Shown here piece by piece: positions 33,063 to 44,300 of a stretch of DNA of 64,000 bases. Both the position numbers and the translations under genes were made by a program. The stretch lies in assembly GCA_022315425.1 (NCBI GenBank), contig JAIUPT010000038.1, positions 2,347,501-2,411,500 on the forward strand, written 5' to 3'. Numbering within the stretch: position 1 is the first letter of the stretch; the number at the start of each line of letters is the position of its first letter. The notes beneath the pieces were generated by a model that was not told the origin of the DNA, searched no databases, and was given only the letters and a program-made list of their open reading frames with translations. This DNA comes from Pseudevernia furfuracea. Taxonomy: Eukaryota > Ascomycota > Lecanoromycetes > Lecanorales > Parmeliaceae.

Positions 33063-33599
33063 ACAACCCTTGAGCGGTGGTGATGCGAGAAGTTGGGGGT
33101 ACGAAACATCGATAGCTTCGAGTGGACAGCGTATCGCGAGCAAGCATTGTTTTTCTTTTGTCCGACTAGCCTATGAAGTGTTGGCTTGCAGAGAGGCTGC
33201 GCGGTGTTGCTGGCTAAAGCTCTGCCAACCCACGTGTAAACCCGAGCCGTACCTACGTATCCTTGACTCGCGTTCATCATAAAGGAATTGTCTTACCCAA
33301 GCTTTGTAAGAATATCTATGATCTTTTATACAATGGTTAAAATGAATATAATCTCACCTATGGTGCGAGGCAATTGCCGCTGTCTGTTCCGAGACCCACG
33401 GTTATTGGCCCTTACGAATCGGGTTGCCTTCGTCCGTTTGTGATACATTTGGTCGCTCCCTTTCTTCCCTCCCATCACTCTCTTTCTATCCGCAAGACAG
33501 AGACAGCAAATTTTCAACTAAAAACACCACATCAGTACAGGGGAAGATGGACCGACGTGAGAGCTACTACACCAGGGTCCAATGTCTCCTCACGAGCTG
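33063..33599. other. Intergenic gap between copies D and E
   Basis: No gene is supported. The two copies lie in tandem in the same direction. Confidence 0.45.
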
Positions 33600-34751
33600 A
33601 TCTAGTGACTAGTTCATGGCTGTTCTTTGGCCCAACAATACCCGTCCTCCCCGGGCTTTGAGGACTTATGGTATGCCATGGACGTCCGGAAGCGCGGTAT
33701 ATTCCTCGGAAACATCATTCAGAAAACCGAGTTGAGCGCTGAGAGGCTGAGCGCACCACCTGAATTATCTTGGTCATATCGAAACATTCAATTTGGCCCA
33801 CAGACTGGAATCTTGGTCGATGGCAGTGTTCTTGAAGTATATCGAAATCCATTCTATCGGCCAGGCGACTGCCGTTGACGATCACACTCTGCCTTTCATC
33901 GCTAGCAGTATGAAGTCTACCACAGCCTTCATAAGGGGAGGTAATGCGGTGCCGCTCCAAGTCTGCGATGAGCCAACGAATAAGACCAGTACCCACGAAC
34001 CTGATGGTCCAACCCAAAAAAGCAAAGCAGATACCCTAGCTACCTCTCCCCCCCCCTGTCCTTCTGACGATGCAACCAAGCCGGCAGATTCACAGCTTCG
34101 CCGACTTGTGCACAGTCTACCTCCCGAGTTCTTCAGCAAGATGCTGCAGGTTTTCCTCCACACGGTATTTCGGCCTCGGAAAATCTACCTCGGTGTCGAA
34201 CACCTGAACCTACATGTCCTCGGGGCAGTGAACCGAGCAATGTACGCAAAGCAACAGAGTATACTCCTGTCTGAGAGCGTCTGGGTCATTGGACAAGGCA
34301 ACTATGAAGAGGGGATCGGCTTCTTGGCTCGAATGCCAATGCCAATGTTGAAATCCATATAAAAAAGATAGAAATGAGCCTCACGGGTCAGAACTGCAAG
34401 TGCCCGTCGCTAAAACACCACTTCGCTCTTCCCAACAAAACGACATCTGGTACCGACCGCCTTGATTATCTCCTTGATTACATAGAAGACTGCCACACAA
34501 CCAAATACCAGCTCATGATGATCTGGGACGCAAAGGTTCACGCCGTGATGTCTCTGAAACTCAGTGAATTAGCTCTCAATTTCAGTGACGCTTACGGGCC
34601 TGACGGCGAGTTCCTTGGTCGGTGGTTCGCAGACACTACAAACTGCCTCGCTGGCGGTACCGCTGCAGAGTTTCGTATTTTGGGGATGGACGGCCGTAGA
34701 CTTAGCGAGAGCCATGGGAGAGAATTCGCTGCGAAGGGTGCTCAACCGTGA
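33600..34751 (+). pseudogene. F-box-like paralogous family, copy E, frameshifted
   Basis: Three frames together cover the family. 33627-33790 gives SPGFEDLWYAMDVRKRGIFL. After a frame change near 33780-33800, a second frame gives FLKYIEIHSIGQATAVDDHT, an acidic/Pro linker, LPPEFFSKMLQVFL, FRPRKIYLGVEHLNLHVLGA, MYAKQQ and VWVIGQGNYEEGIGFLARMP up to TAA at 34360-34362. After a further indel near 34365, a third frame gives KIEMSLTGQN, YQLMMIWDAKVHAVM and LALNFSDAYGPDGEFLG to the stop at 34751. The order matches copy D exactly, so the breaks are lesions rather than unrelated frames. An intron cannot explain the second break, because no GT-AG pair fits in about 15 bases. Confidence 0.7.
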
Positions 34752-35340
34752 GGACGCCTTGTCGAGCTCATTCGTCACTCAAATACAAAGCCTTCGGACG
34801 TCTTCCTCGAAACAAGATTATGGCAGTGAATTCTCTGCATGAAATGAGCCTCACTGGAATGTAAATGTCAAGCTTTGGTGGTGCTTATGCGTCCAAGGTA
34901 TCCGCACGCGTAGACATGTTTTGACCAGTGGGGCTCCGTATCAAGACCCATGAGCGGGGAGTTCACATCTGTAGGCTGCGAGAGTGGGGCTCGTTCTTTT
35001 GCTACAGCTGCTGCGAACCTTGCCGTCGCTATTAGTAGGGATCTTGTGACGGCCAGCAGCTGGCACCGGGGCGCACTGATGATTTTTGCAGGGTCGCCGA
35101 CCGTAAGCTTTGAATCCCAGGCTAAGTATAAAGAGCTAAGATACACTACATGAGCAGATATGTACCATTTGATCGTGAGTAATGGTGGAAGATTATAAAA
35201 GAGAACATTGCATCTGCAATGGTGAGGCTCTGCGGATCGGCACGCCGCTGTTGGGGGGCCCTGCTGCTGCTGGCGAACCATGCCTACTCACCCCGGCAAT
35301 GATGCCTCTCTACAAGGTGACTAAGTAGGTACCTGTCAGC
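34752..35340. other. Intergenic gap
   Basis: Opposed short frames at 34868-35281. No recognisable gene. Confidence 0.4.
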
Positions 35341-35808
35341 ATGACAGCCTCTTCCTCTTCAGCAACTCAAGTCGAACAGCCTCCTCCTCCTCCTCCTCCT
35401 CCACCCCCACCTCCAGACCCTCAACGCACGGCGGAAGCTCGCGCAGCTTTCACGGCCCACCTGACATCCATCGGCAACTCCCACATCTCTTCCCTCGAAG
35501 GTCGCGCTTCCGATATCCACAAGAATGCCGCTGCTATCTCGAGACAGGAAGGGGATGTTGATAAGCAGACGAAGAAGCTGGCTGCAGCGTCTCAAAAGCA
35601 TCAGAAGATGGCAGACGATGCGGCGGGGAAGCTGAAAGAGCTGGGAGATGTCCAGAATTGGGCCGAGGTGTTGGAGCGGGATTTGTTGGTCTTGGAGGAG
35701 ACGATGAAGATGGGCGAGGCGGGGGAGGATGGCTGGGAGACGGACGAAGAGGGAGGCGAGGATGAAGGCGATACGGGGAAGGCAGCACCGGGGGCACGGG
35801 AAAGGTGA
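35341..35808 (+). CDS. BLOC-1 subunit 1 / GCN5L1 homologue
   Basis: A single exon of 155 residues. The N-terminus has a poly-Pro run (residues about 14-25). Residues 30-130 form a continuous coiled coil with the GCN5L1/BLOC1S1 signature: ARAAFTAHLTSIGNSHISSL, ISRQEGDVDKQTKKLAAAS and KELGDVQNWAEVLERDLLVL. The last 25 residues are acidic and low-complexity. The family is part of the BLOC-1 complex in endosomal and lysosome-related trafficking. The length agrees with fungal members. The start is the first ATG before the Pro tract, and a TAG-rich, stop-containing region lies upstream. The antisense Pro/Ser frames on the minus strand are shadows. Confidence 0.82.
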   Translation: MTASSSSATQVEQPPPPPPPPPPPPDPQRTAEARAAFTAHLTSIGNSHISSLEGRASDIHKNAAAISRQEGDVDKQTKKLAAASQKHQKMADDAAGKLKELGDVQNWAEVLERDLLVLEETMKMGEAGEDGWETDEEGGEDEGDTGKAAPGARER

Positions 35809-37762
35809 GAGCCGGGGACAATCAAATGCTTCCGTGGGCCATGGTCTACGCTGAGGAGTTGGGAGTGCCTCGTCGGTACATAGTCTGTATTGGGTGCCGT
35901 CGAGGAGTGTGCGGTGTTGGTAACGGAGGCCATTCCACCCCCCCGTGCGTCGTGAGTGACCGGGTCTACAATCATCGAAAACGCCGTATGAACAGCCCGG
36001 AAGAAGGATAGCCACAGCAACGGAGCTGATGGAGAGGCGACCCCCGCTACGTGGATGATCAACGTCACGATATTTCGTTGTCGTTACGGCCCGTTGCTAC
36101 TCAAGGTTTCCGGGTTTGTTCTCGTATACTCTCACGTCGGTCTACTTCGTCCAGCTTCTCCGACCACTATTACAGGCTACTACACGCAGACACTTCATCG
36201 GATTCAGAAAAGGTTGAGTGATATGGCAAGTCGCTCGACGGATCCAGGATCCGGCCGAGAAGAGCGCTTTGCAGCAGACGTGATCTGAGATGTCTGCTCA
36301 ATGACCTGCAGCTGCCATTCACTCCCATGTTGACTCGCCTTATTGATAGTGATGATTCTTTTGTAGACTGTAATGAAGAGAAGGTTGCACATGCGCTCTC
36401 AGAAAATACCCACCGTAGTTCTAACTTCTAGGGTCCCGCTACATAAGTATAGGGTTGGGTTGGGGCTCCCCTAGCGCTGTCCAGGACTTCTGGAATTGGA
36501 ATCCTTCGGCCCCATTTCTGCTCCACCTTCTGGCTGACGGTTACATCGCATGCATCACCACATGATTTTTTCGTTTCACAACTATTTCAAAATTGAGTAC
36601 ATAGAACTAACAAAGAGATTCGCTGCGTAGTGACCTGGACTATCGATGGAGGGTGACATTCCTATCTGCCAGTTCCAGAGCGTCACGTCTGGTACCTCGT
36701 CTCTCGCCCTTCGGCCTTCAGGGGCGTTGGTAGATTCCATCTCTTCGTCTTACCTCATCGACTGGACGCTCATGGAGCTCCGAGACCGGCCCTCTTCGAG
36801 AAGGAAACACTGACTGCAGTACTCGTCTTGATTGGCCCACTGTTTTGGACTTGAGGCTCGCTTCTCGAGTCAGTCCCCCGGCTGCTGCTGTCCGTTATTC
36901 TTTTCCCTCCAGTCAACTCCGATGGCCATATAAGCCATCTCCCTTTTCATTTGCTTGATTGTCATTGATGCTGCCGTGATTGCTGCAATCTCGCGAAACT
37001 TCCAGGCGTGCGAATACTTTGCTTTGACTTTTTTAATGCCGAGCTCGAAGGATTCTCGTCTACAAAACCAGCTGGGGCTGAGCCTCGAATCGTTTTTCAC
37101 TTAGCTCATTAGGCCGATCCTTGCCTGGGGCTGAACAATAGTGTGATTGTGGAGTCTGGAAGATAGTAATTGGTGCGGCATCCGGCTGACATGCGGCGCT
37201 CATTGAGACTAAGTCCCAAAACTACATGGCCTTGTCGCACTAAAAATGTTTGATCTCTGGTTGGTTGGTGTTTTAAAGATCTTACCGAGCATTCATCTTG
37301 AAACCCCACAGAGGTCGACCGCGCCGTACACAGCCGTCTCGCACTGTAAGGTAGGCAGAAGTTAAGCTGGGAGGCTGGTAAAGATTTTTTTTTTTGCTTA
37401 AAGACGCTGCCGCGGTCTGTAAATCTTTTGTTGCTTGTTGGACTTTTTGGAACGTCAATTGATTGTGTCTGCATCGAGCATCTTATTACACGTTTAGCAT
37501 TGCCTCTTCATCGTGCATGCGAGACGTGCTTCTGGAACGCATTCTACTCGATGACATCTAGGATTTCTTTGTAAATTGCATAGTTGAATTTCCATGCTTT
37601 GATGACATGCACGACCGGGCACAATCGAATTGAGCATCTGTTTCGACATCTTTGATCGATTCCCCACGCTCATTAAAACCTAAGCCGGTCTTGCCAATTC
37701 ATGGTCATTTAACTGTCCACTTCACTACCAACTTAAAGACTTGAACAACACCAACTGAAAGC
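35809..37762. other. Two-kilobase gene-free region
   Basis: Several short frames on both strands (35805-36011, 36055-36288, 36870-37100 minus, 37109-37474 minus) lack domains. Nothing is supported. The final 100 bp are presumably the promoter of the GPI-protein gene. Confidence 0.45.
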
Positions 37763-40700
37763 ATGCAACTACCAACGCAACTACCGTTTGGCGTCTTATG
37801 CATCCTCTTCACCCACTGCGCTCGAGTCACAGCAGTGTGCCCTACGGTGCCATGTGAAGAAAACGCTCCCGTATACGCAGTCGACAATGCACCGGTGTAC
37901 ACTGGTGCTGTAAACAGCGGTGCGGTCTTGAGCGCCCTGGCTGGGAATTCCCCAGTCGTGTCGAGTACACCTCCTGTGGCCATCGTCTCCAGCACTCCAC
38001 CCGTTATTAGCGCTGCTAAGGAGCCGAGTATACCGCCCGTGGCCGTTCCCCCAACGTCTAGTCCATCGACTCCTGTATTTCCTCCAACGACAGCTTCATC
38101 AGCCGCGCCCACATCAACTCCAAGCTTTGTCCCTCCGGCTGCAAAGCTGAAATCGATACCTTCAGCTGAGCTCGCAGTAATTTCTAGTCCACAGTCTTCC
38201 TCAGGAGTACCCATCGTGACATCTTCCTCGGTCACTGCAGCGTCATCCAATGCTATTTCGCCAGTAATCAAATTTACTACGGCATCATCCGTCAGCTCTG
38301 CGTCGTCTAACTCATCGGCCTCAGCAAGTGTACCAGCATCGATAACACAATGTGGCAGTTGTCGAGTTTTGGCGGAACAAGTCCAGGTTTACTATTGGCC
38401 GACTGCATCAGTCAAAAACGATTGCGCGCGAGGAGCATCCGTCAGCCCTTTTCAGACCGGCGTTCCCTACGCGTCTAATGCGTCCAGGATTCAATCTCTT
38501 GCACCTCAGGTGTCAGATAGCCTGACCACCACTGTTGTTGATGGGTATACACTGTAGGTCAGCCTCTGTTCTGATTGGTGTCCATCTTTTTGTATTGATA
38601 ATCACTCTAGCACTTTCCCATCGTTGTACGTATCCGTTGTTGGCGGAATCTCAGTCTCGGATTCCTGCGGCCTCATAGGAAGCGCGCACACAAATCCTGC
38701 ACCTGTAGCAGTTCAAGCTATCACCACTGCTTCGTATCACAGTTGGCCTTCTACCTGCAGACCACAAGGTCAAAATGCGGCGGCAGTCATCGACACTTTG
38801 GCTCTCTCAGACCTCGCGTGTCCGACCTGGGGTTTATCAAACCCCTTCACTACCTCCTGCGACGGGAGTACGTATCTGACAGCGACGTACGGAGAACCTT
38901 ATAATCCTGTTATATTGGTACCAACTGAGATTCTAGCCATTGATCCTGCCTGGGGAGCCTGTACTACTAACACGGCCGACGCGCTTCTAACATTGCCATG
39001 CGGCATCTACGATCCGCCAAAGGCCTTGCAAACGGCGACTGCCATGATTCCCGGTGGCGACTCGGGTGGTGTTTCTACAATGGACGAGATACCGGAAGGG
39101 AGAGCACCGGACGCACTAAAGCAAGCTGATGTGCTTGTACCTGCTGTCACACAGGCGAATGACCCTCCGGCGCCGACAACGCCAAAGGCTGCGCCGGCCA
39201 GCACTGGGTCGCCAAGCGTACCAGAACCTACAACAGCGTCAAGCAGTGGTGGAAGTGCAGCAGAAATTCTTAAATTGGATCCGTTGAATCCTAGCACTAA
39301 GCAATCAGGTGATCCGAGCCAAAGTAGCCCTGTCCAGAACGGGGCCTCAGCTGCGGCTTCAGATCCTCAATCAAAAGATTCGAGTAGTCCTGCTCTAATT
39401 TCCTCAGACGATTCCGCAGCAAAGTCGGATCCGAATAGTGCTAATTCGGATAAATCTAACGATCCAAGTCAGAATGATTCTGATCAAAAAGAGGCTCCAG
39501 CTCCGGCTCCAGAGTCTCAAAAGTCAGACCAAAATTTCCAGCCGACAGTGCCACAAGCACCCACGACCATTAACCTAGGCGGTGCAGCGCCATCCACTCA
39601 GGGCGTCGGAGCACTCATTAACGGTGCCTTGGGGGGAGGTAGCGTACCTGCTTCTGCTCCATCTCCCTCCTTCACCCCTCACCCCATTGTTGCCCTAGGC
39701 CAGACGCTCAGCATCACCGATCCCTCAGCCGTAGAAATTTCTGGCTCGACATTATCAGTCGGCGGACCAGCTCACACATCCGATGGAAAGTATTACTCTT
39801 TAGCATCCTCTGGGAACCTTATAGCTGGCACATTAGCCCCAAGTCCCGAGCCTTCGCCGCCACCAGTGCTCTCTGTTGCTGGATCAACATACACACCCAA
39901 TTCAGCCTCTGAATTCGTTGTAATGGGCCAGACATTGACACCGGGTGGACAGATAATGGTCGCTAGCACACCGATATCGCTACACCCTTCTGCCGACGTC
40001 GCCATCATTGGAGGCAGTACTCAGGTGCTCACGACAGCATCATCGACACCTAATCCAGCCGTGTTGAAGTTTGCGAGCTCCACATACACTGCTAATGCAG
40101 CTTCACAATTCTTTGTAGCAGGCCAAACACTAACGCCAGGTGGCCAGATACTGGTGTCCAGCACACCAATATCGCTACTGCCCTCGGCCGACATCGCTGT
40201 CGTTGCGGGTAGTAGCCAGGTCCTCACAACCCCCGCATCGAGTCCAAACCCTGCAACAATGACATTTGCGGGCTCCACCTACACCGCCAACACAGCTTCG
40301 CAATTCGTAGTAGCGGGTCAAACATTGAGACCAGGCGGCCAGATAACCGTGTCCAGCACAACGCTATCTCTGGCTCCCTCAGCCAACATCGCAGTCATCG
40401 GCACTAGCACTCAATTCTTGGCCACCGCTTCTGCGATCCTCACCGCAGAAGCGCCCGTCATGACGTGGGATGGTTCAACGTACACGGCGGATGCGGCATC
40501 GGATTTCGTCATCGCGTCTAAGACACTCACGCCTGGTGGCATCATCACTGTTCTCGGCACACCGATCAGATTGGCGCCGGGTGCGGGAGATGTGGTCATT
40601 GGCTCGAGCACGCTAACGCTGTCTTCAGCGGTCATTACCCCGGCAGATGTGCTTACGGTCGGCGGGCAGACCATCACGGCGAATCCGACTGGTTTCGCGG

Positions 40701-40948
40701 TCGCGGGCGCGACAGTCCTGCCTGGTGGGAAGGGGGTTACGGTGGCTGGTACGCCGGTTAGTTTGGCATCGGGGGGCACGCTGGTTGTGGGGAATAGTAC
40801 CACTGTGCTGCCTACGGAGGGACCTAGCGCTGGTGCTGCCGTGTTCGAGGGCGGGCAGGGGAAGCTGGGGGTCCTGGGGATGGGCTGGCCTTTTGTCTCC
40901 ACGCTGGGATTTTGGATGGGGATACGGTTGTTCGCTTCGGTGTGGTGA
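37763..40948 (+). CDS. Large secreted, probably GPI-anchored Ser/Thr-rich repeat protein
   Basis: Exons 37763-38553 and 38611-40948 join across a 57-bp intron (YTL then TFPSLYVSVV) to give 1042 residues. It starts with a signal peptide (MQLPTQLPFGVLCILFTHCA). Residues about 60-190 are Ser/Thr/Pro-rich. A cysteine-containing globular part (about 195-430) includes VYYWPTASVKNDCARG, CRPQGQNAAAVIDTLALSDL and TATYGEPYNPVILVPTEILA. A long Ser/Pro/Asp linker follows. About 40 kb in window coordinates begins a tandem of five degenerate units of about 60 residues with the pattern STYTANxASxFVVAGQTLTP then GGQIxVSSTPISLxPSADIA. The protein ends in a hydrophobic tail (LGMGWPFVSTLGFWMGIRLF) after small residues, consistent with a GPI signal. 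It is probably a cell-wall or surface protein. No enzyme motif is seen. Confidence 0.8.
39868..40812 (+). repeat. Five degenerate ~190-bp coding repeats
   Basis: In-frame units begin near 39868, 40060, 40255, 40450 and 40650, each encoding an STYTAN/GGQTIT-type opening and an S.QVL/STLTL-type close. The second and third are most alike. The last is the most diverged. Confidence 0.75.
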
Positions 40949-42411
40949 GACGGACGGCTGGGGCCGGGTTTTGGACATGGGGGGCATGTGAGCTCGTCAT
41001 GAGGGCTATATATATGTAGGGTTAATATGTAGATAATGCTCGATGCATGTAGTATAGACTAATAATTCTGTATCCACCAGGACCTGGATCGGTTGGACCT
41101 CCACGGCCCGTCCAATAAATTGTTAACGACACTCGATATCTATCATGCACTCCTTCGTAAAGGAGGGCCAATCTGGCCGGACCGTCTTGGCCTACGCTCT
41201 ACGCGAGCTGGTAGGCAGCTAGGTACGTTTTAACATCCCTCACCAACGACGACGAGAAGCAAACCAACAGAGATCCTACGCGCAACGACTCGATGAACGG
41301 TGGGCATGATGAAGCGGTAGGTGAATCGATCAGAGTACGATGGACGACGCCTCAAGCAGGCATTTGGAAGTTCGGGTCCCTAGGCTATGTTAGGTAAGGG
41401 GGATGGGGGGGGGGGGGGGGGGGGGGGGGGAATTGCCGCAATTCATGAACCACCAATATGAAGGCGGATGGTACTTATCCTAGGCGGCGTTTTTTTTTCT
41501 TTTTTTTTCTTTTTTTTTTTCTTTCTCTTTTCCTGTCTGTCTGTCTGTTCGGAGCCGCGAGAGGGCGGACTTTTTCAATCGACTGGTTCCGAAATGGTTG
41601 AGATCTGCCGCCGCCGACGACGACGGCGACGGCGAGATTTTCAAAAGCAACGTTGTCGCGCCTTTTGTCTGCTGTGGCCGCCGCCCGTACTCTACGTTAA
41701 GGGCGCTAAGGTGGGGTGCGAAACATGCTTCCAGTATCGTTTTTTTTTTTTTTTTTTTTTTTTGGATAGTAGAATGGCGCTCAATATCGGTTTGTACACT
41801 GAGATGAGAGTCCTATCAATTCGGCTGAATGGGTTTGGTGGGGCCAGGAGACGTCGTGTTCTCCGGTCGGATTCGGGGGGACGAAGATGGGGGCTCTGTT
41901 ATCCGTGGTCAATGTGTTTGGCCCCCATCAGCTCTCGAAGGACCCAGATTCTCTCGAATGAGACTGAGAGAAGTGCTGGGCTCTGAAAGATGAGTACACG
42001 ATAGAAGTGCGTGTGGTACGAGGGGGGAGGATTTTGCGTTCAGGATAAATGCATCCGGCGGTCGACGCGAGCGATTCCTGCAATGCAACGGCGGAACTGC
42101 TACTTCGTCGCTGTTGTCTTCTATGGTATAGCCAATATACCAGCTGTTAAAGAGGAATTAGGCGCAGCGTAGCAGGTCGACGTGTGAATGCGAGATCGGA
42201 GCAATAGTCAGACGTTGAGCGGGGCGCTTGATTGTGTTGTTGCGAGTAGCCCTGTTTTCGGATCGAGGTATAACTTCATTGAGTCGATCGGGTTCTCATA
42301 GCTCATTGGCAGTCAGTTCGGTAAGCAAATGTCGCGTATGATCTTTGGCACATCTGTAATTCTGCGAAAGTGGTCGCCCTTTGTCACCCATGGATTCCTT
42401 CGCGACCTTAC
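40949..42411. other. Gene-free region with long homopolymers
   Basis: Holds a perfect run of 26 G (41405-41430), a T-rich CT tract (41490-41530) and a run of 24 T (41740-41763). The frame 41468-41986 crosses both T tracts and is not credible. Confidence 0.6.
41405..41430 (+). repeat. Poly-G tract, 26 bases
   Basis: Uninterrupted run of G, directly after GGAT. Confidence 0.9.
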
Positions 42412-42917
42412 TCAAGGCCAACACATCCAGAGTAATATCGAATCCTTAGAGATGTATTGTGATAGAAAGAGGGTCCAGGGCGCCTTTCCTCCAGCAATTG
42501 AGTGCGATTGATAAATCAGCCCAGGGTATGTTGTAAGCCTACTCGTATCGTCGTTTGACCCTCTATATGGTACATGAAATTCCAGTTCTTGATTCGTCAT
42601 TACGTATAGAAGCCTTTTCGTTTTCATCTCGTAATGAATCTCTATGTCCTCTGACTTGGCAAAGTCGCTTGGTTCGGAAGCTAGCATTCCAGAAAGGTCC
42701 CTGGAGAAGTCCAGGCGAGGATGGACTCATCGTCTGAGGTCTTGATTATCTCCAGTTGGAGTCTCATGAAAGCCTCGTGGCCTTCTCCATAAAGCAGTGG
42801 CATGTTCACGTCGAACAGTCCTAGCATGCAGCATGCCACGTCCTCAACTCTGCTTGTTGCTCTTCTCGACACCCAGCTCATCCTTGTGACCACGCATGCT
42901 GAGTAATGAGACTGCAT
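42412..42917 (-). pseudogene. Frameshifted fragment of a HET-domain gene
   Basis: From 42917 down, the frame reads TRMSWVSRRATSRVEDVACC, then MLGLFDVNMPLLYGEGHEAF and RLQLEIIKTSDDESILAWTS. This is the hallmark region just C-terminal to the HET core in the common HET family. At about 42690 a one-base shift moves the frame to LSGMLASEPSDFAKSEDIEI, which matches the usual GLLAxSPxxFxxSGDI continuation, then runs to a stop at 42412. The HET core that should precede RMSWVSRR is absent, so both truncation and frameshift are present. Confidence 0.75.
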
Positions 42918-42933
42918 AGAAATTAGCTTCTGG

Positions 42934-44011
42934 TCAGAAGCGATAGTAGATGCAGTTCTGTATCACTGGCTCTAGCGACGGCTGGTCTAATCTGGCCATG
43001 TATCCAAGAGGACGAGTCATGACTCTATATGAAAACTCGTCTTCTTCTTCAACCCATGCTCGCCCGTAGAGTGCCAAGTCCCATGAAAGAAACAGCGTAG
43101 GCAGAGACGCCCAAAGCACCCTAAAGGTCATGTTGCAATGTCGCCCAGCATATTCCAAAGAGGAAGCTTCCGGTTATAGATACCATCAACATAAGAAACC
43201 ATACCGGCATTCCTATCCATACAGCGGAACCGAATATCGCTCTCGTTCTTGCTATCGAAAAGCTGAATCACCTCCCAGAATACCAACGACCCGATTCTAT
43301 CAGCGGCCCGTCGATACTCCAACACGGCTAGGAAAATGAAGGGGGCGAATGCAAGCCCAAGAGTAAAGTATGGTGTTTGAACTGGTTCGGTTCTAAAGTC
43401 CCCAAGCTGCCATACCGAAGAAGACCCACAACGGAAGACTTTGAAAGGCGAACTTGATTGGAATGGCGATGGAAGGTGATACACCCGGACAAACTTCTAG
43501 CCCGCTCGACACTCAATCTCGCGATCTCATTCTCGTTTTCCAGGAGGTCCGGGGACCGCTCAGGTCCATTTAGACTGTGAACCTTTGGTTCCAAGGCATT
43601 CGTCAAACGCTATGACTTCCAAGCCCGGACCTTTAGATCATCTACCAGCTGATTGCGAGTAACGTCAAACCCAGTAGCCCCTTCTTTGCCTTCGAAACTT
43701 TCACCTAAGCGGAGGACGCTTCTTGGCGCCATTGCCGAGTGATCACCGACTTTTGGGATCCCGAGCTGGGACATTGTGCGCCATTCTAGCATCAAAGATG
43801 ATGCGATCCTCCGTGAGGGGTCAGTGTTGGAAGCGTCTTGGGATCTTTCATTCATGGTAGCCCCGGGCATCATCGGGGCTGGCAGATTGACTTTTTCCTT
43901 TATCCTACTTCGGTGGTCTAACTTGGAACACGCATTAGAGTACGCAAGAAGAACACTAGTACTGTATATCTTGACAAGGGCCAAATGCAAAGATGCGGGG
44001 TAGGTAGCCAT
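42934..44011 (-). pseudogene. Remnant of an unrecognised, probably membrane-associated gene
   Basis: Four overlapping minus-strand frames (44011-43610, 43606-43328, 43484-43128, 43158-42934) read as ordinary protein sequence and follow each other in order. Examples are ENEIARLSVERARSL, GDFRTEPVQTPYFTLGLAFA, FWEVIQLFDSKNESDIRF, YVDGIYNRKLPLWNMLG and LSWDLALYGRAWVEEEDEF. Frame changes at about 43490 and 43145 are single-base. I do not recognise the family. It may be one gene with several frame lesions; introns cannot be excluded. Confidence 0.4.
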
Positions 44012-44300
44012 CGCGGAGCTTCAGCTTTTAAATCGGTTTGATTGGCCGAGCGAATGGACGTGCATGTCCAGCCTTGTGCTAGCAGACTGTCGATGATGTC
44101 GAGATGGGCGCTAATGCACCATTTGGACCAGCTTGGCACAACACAAGCCACATCTCAACCCTCCTCCCCAATTGAATTAGTCTCATACTCGATCTACTAC
44201 ACTCGGTGATTCCGATTTCGCGTGCGAAGTCGTAGCGTAATTCGCAATCAACAAGTCACTCTTTCACCTATAGCAATGAACCAATCTTTACTCTTGCAGC

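Noticed and set aside
41160..41400. Possible tRNA (GTTCGGGTCCC resembles a T-loop)
   Set aside because: No acceptor stem or anticodon arm could be paired around it.
41468..41986. 172-aa plus-strand frame
   Set aside because: It depends on translating two long T tracts and has no conserved sequence.
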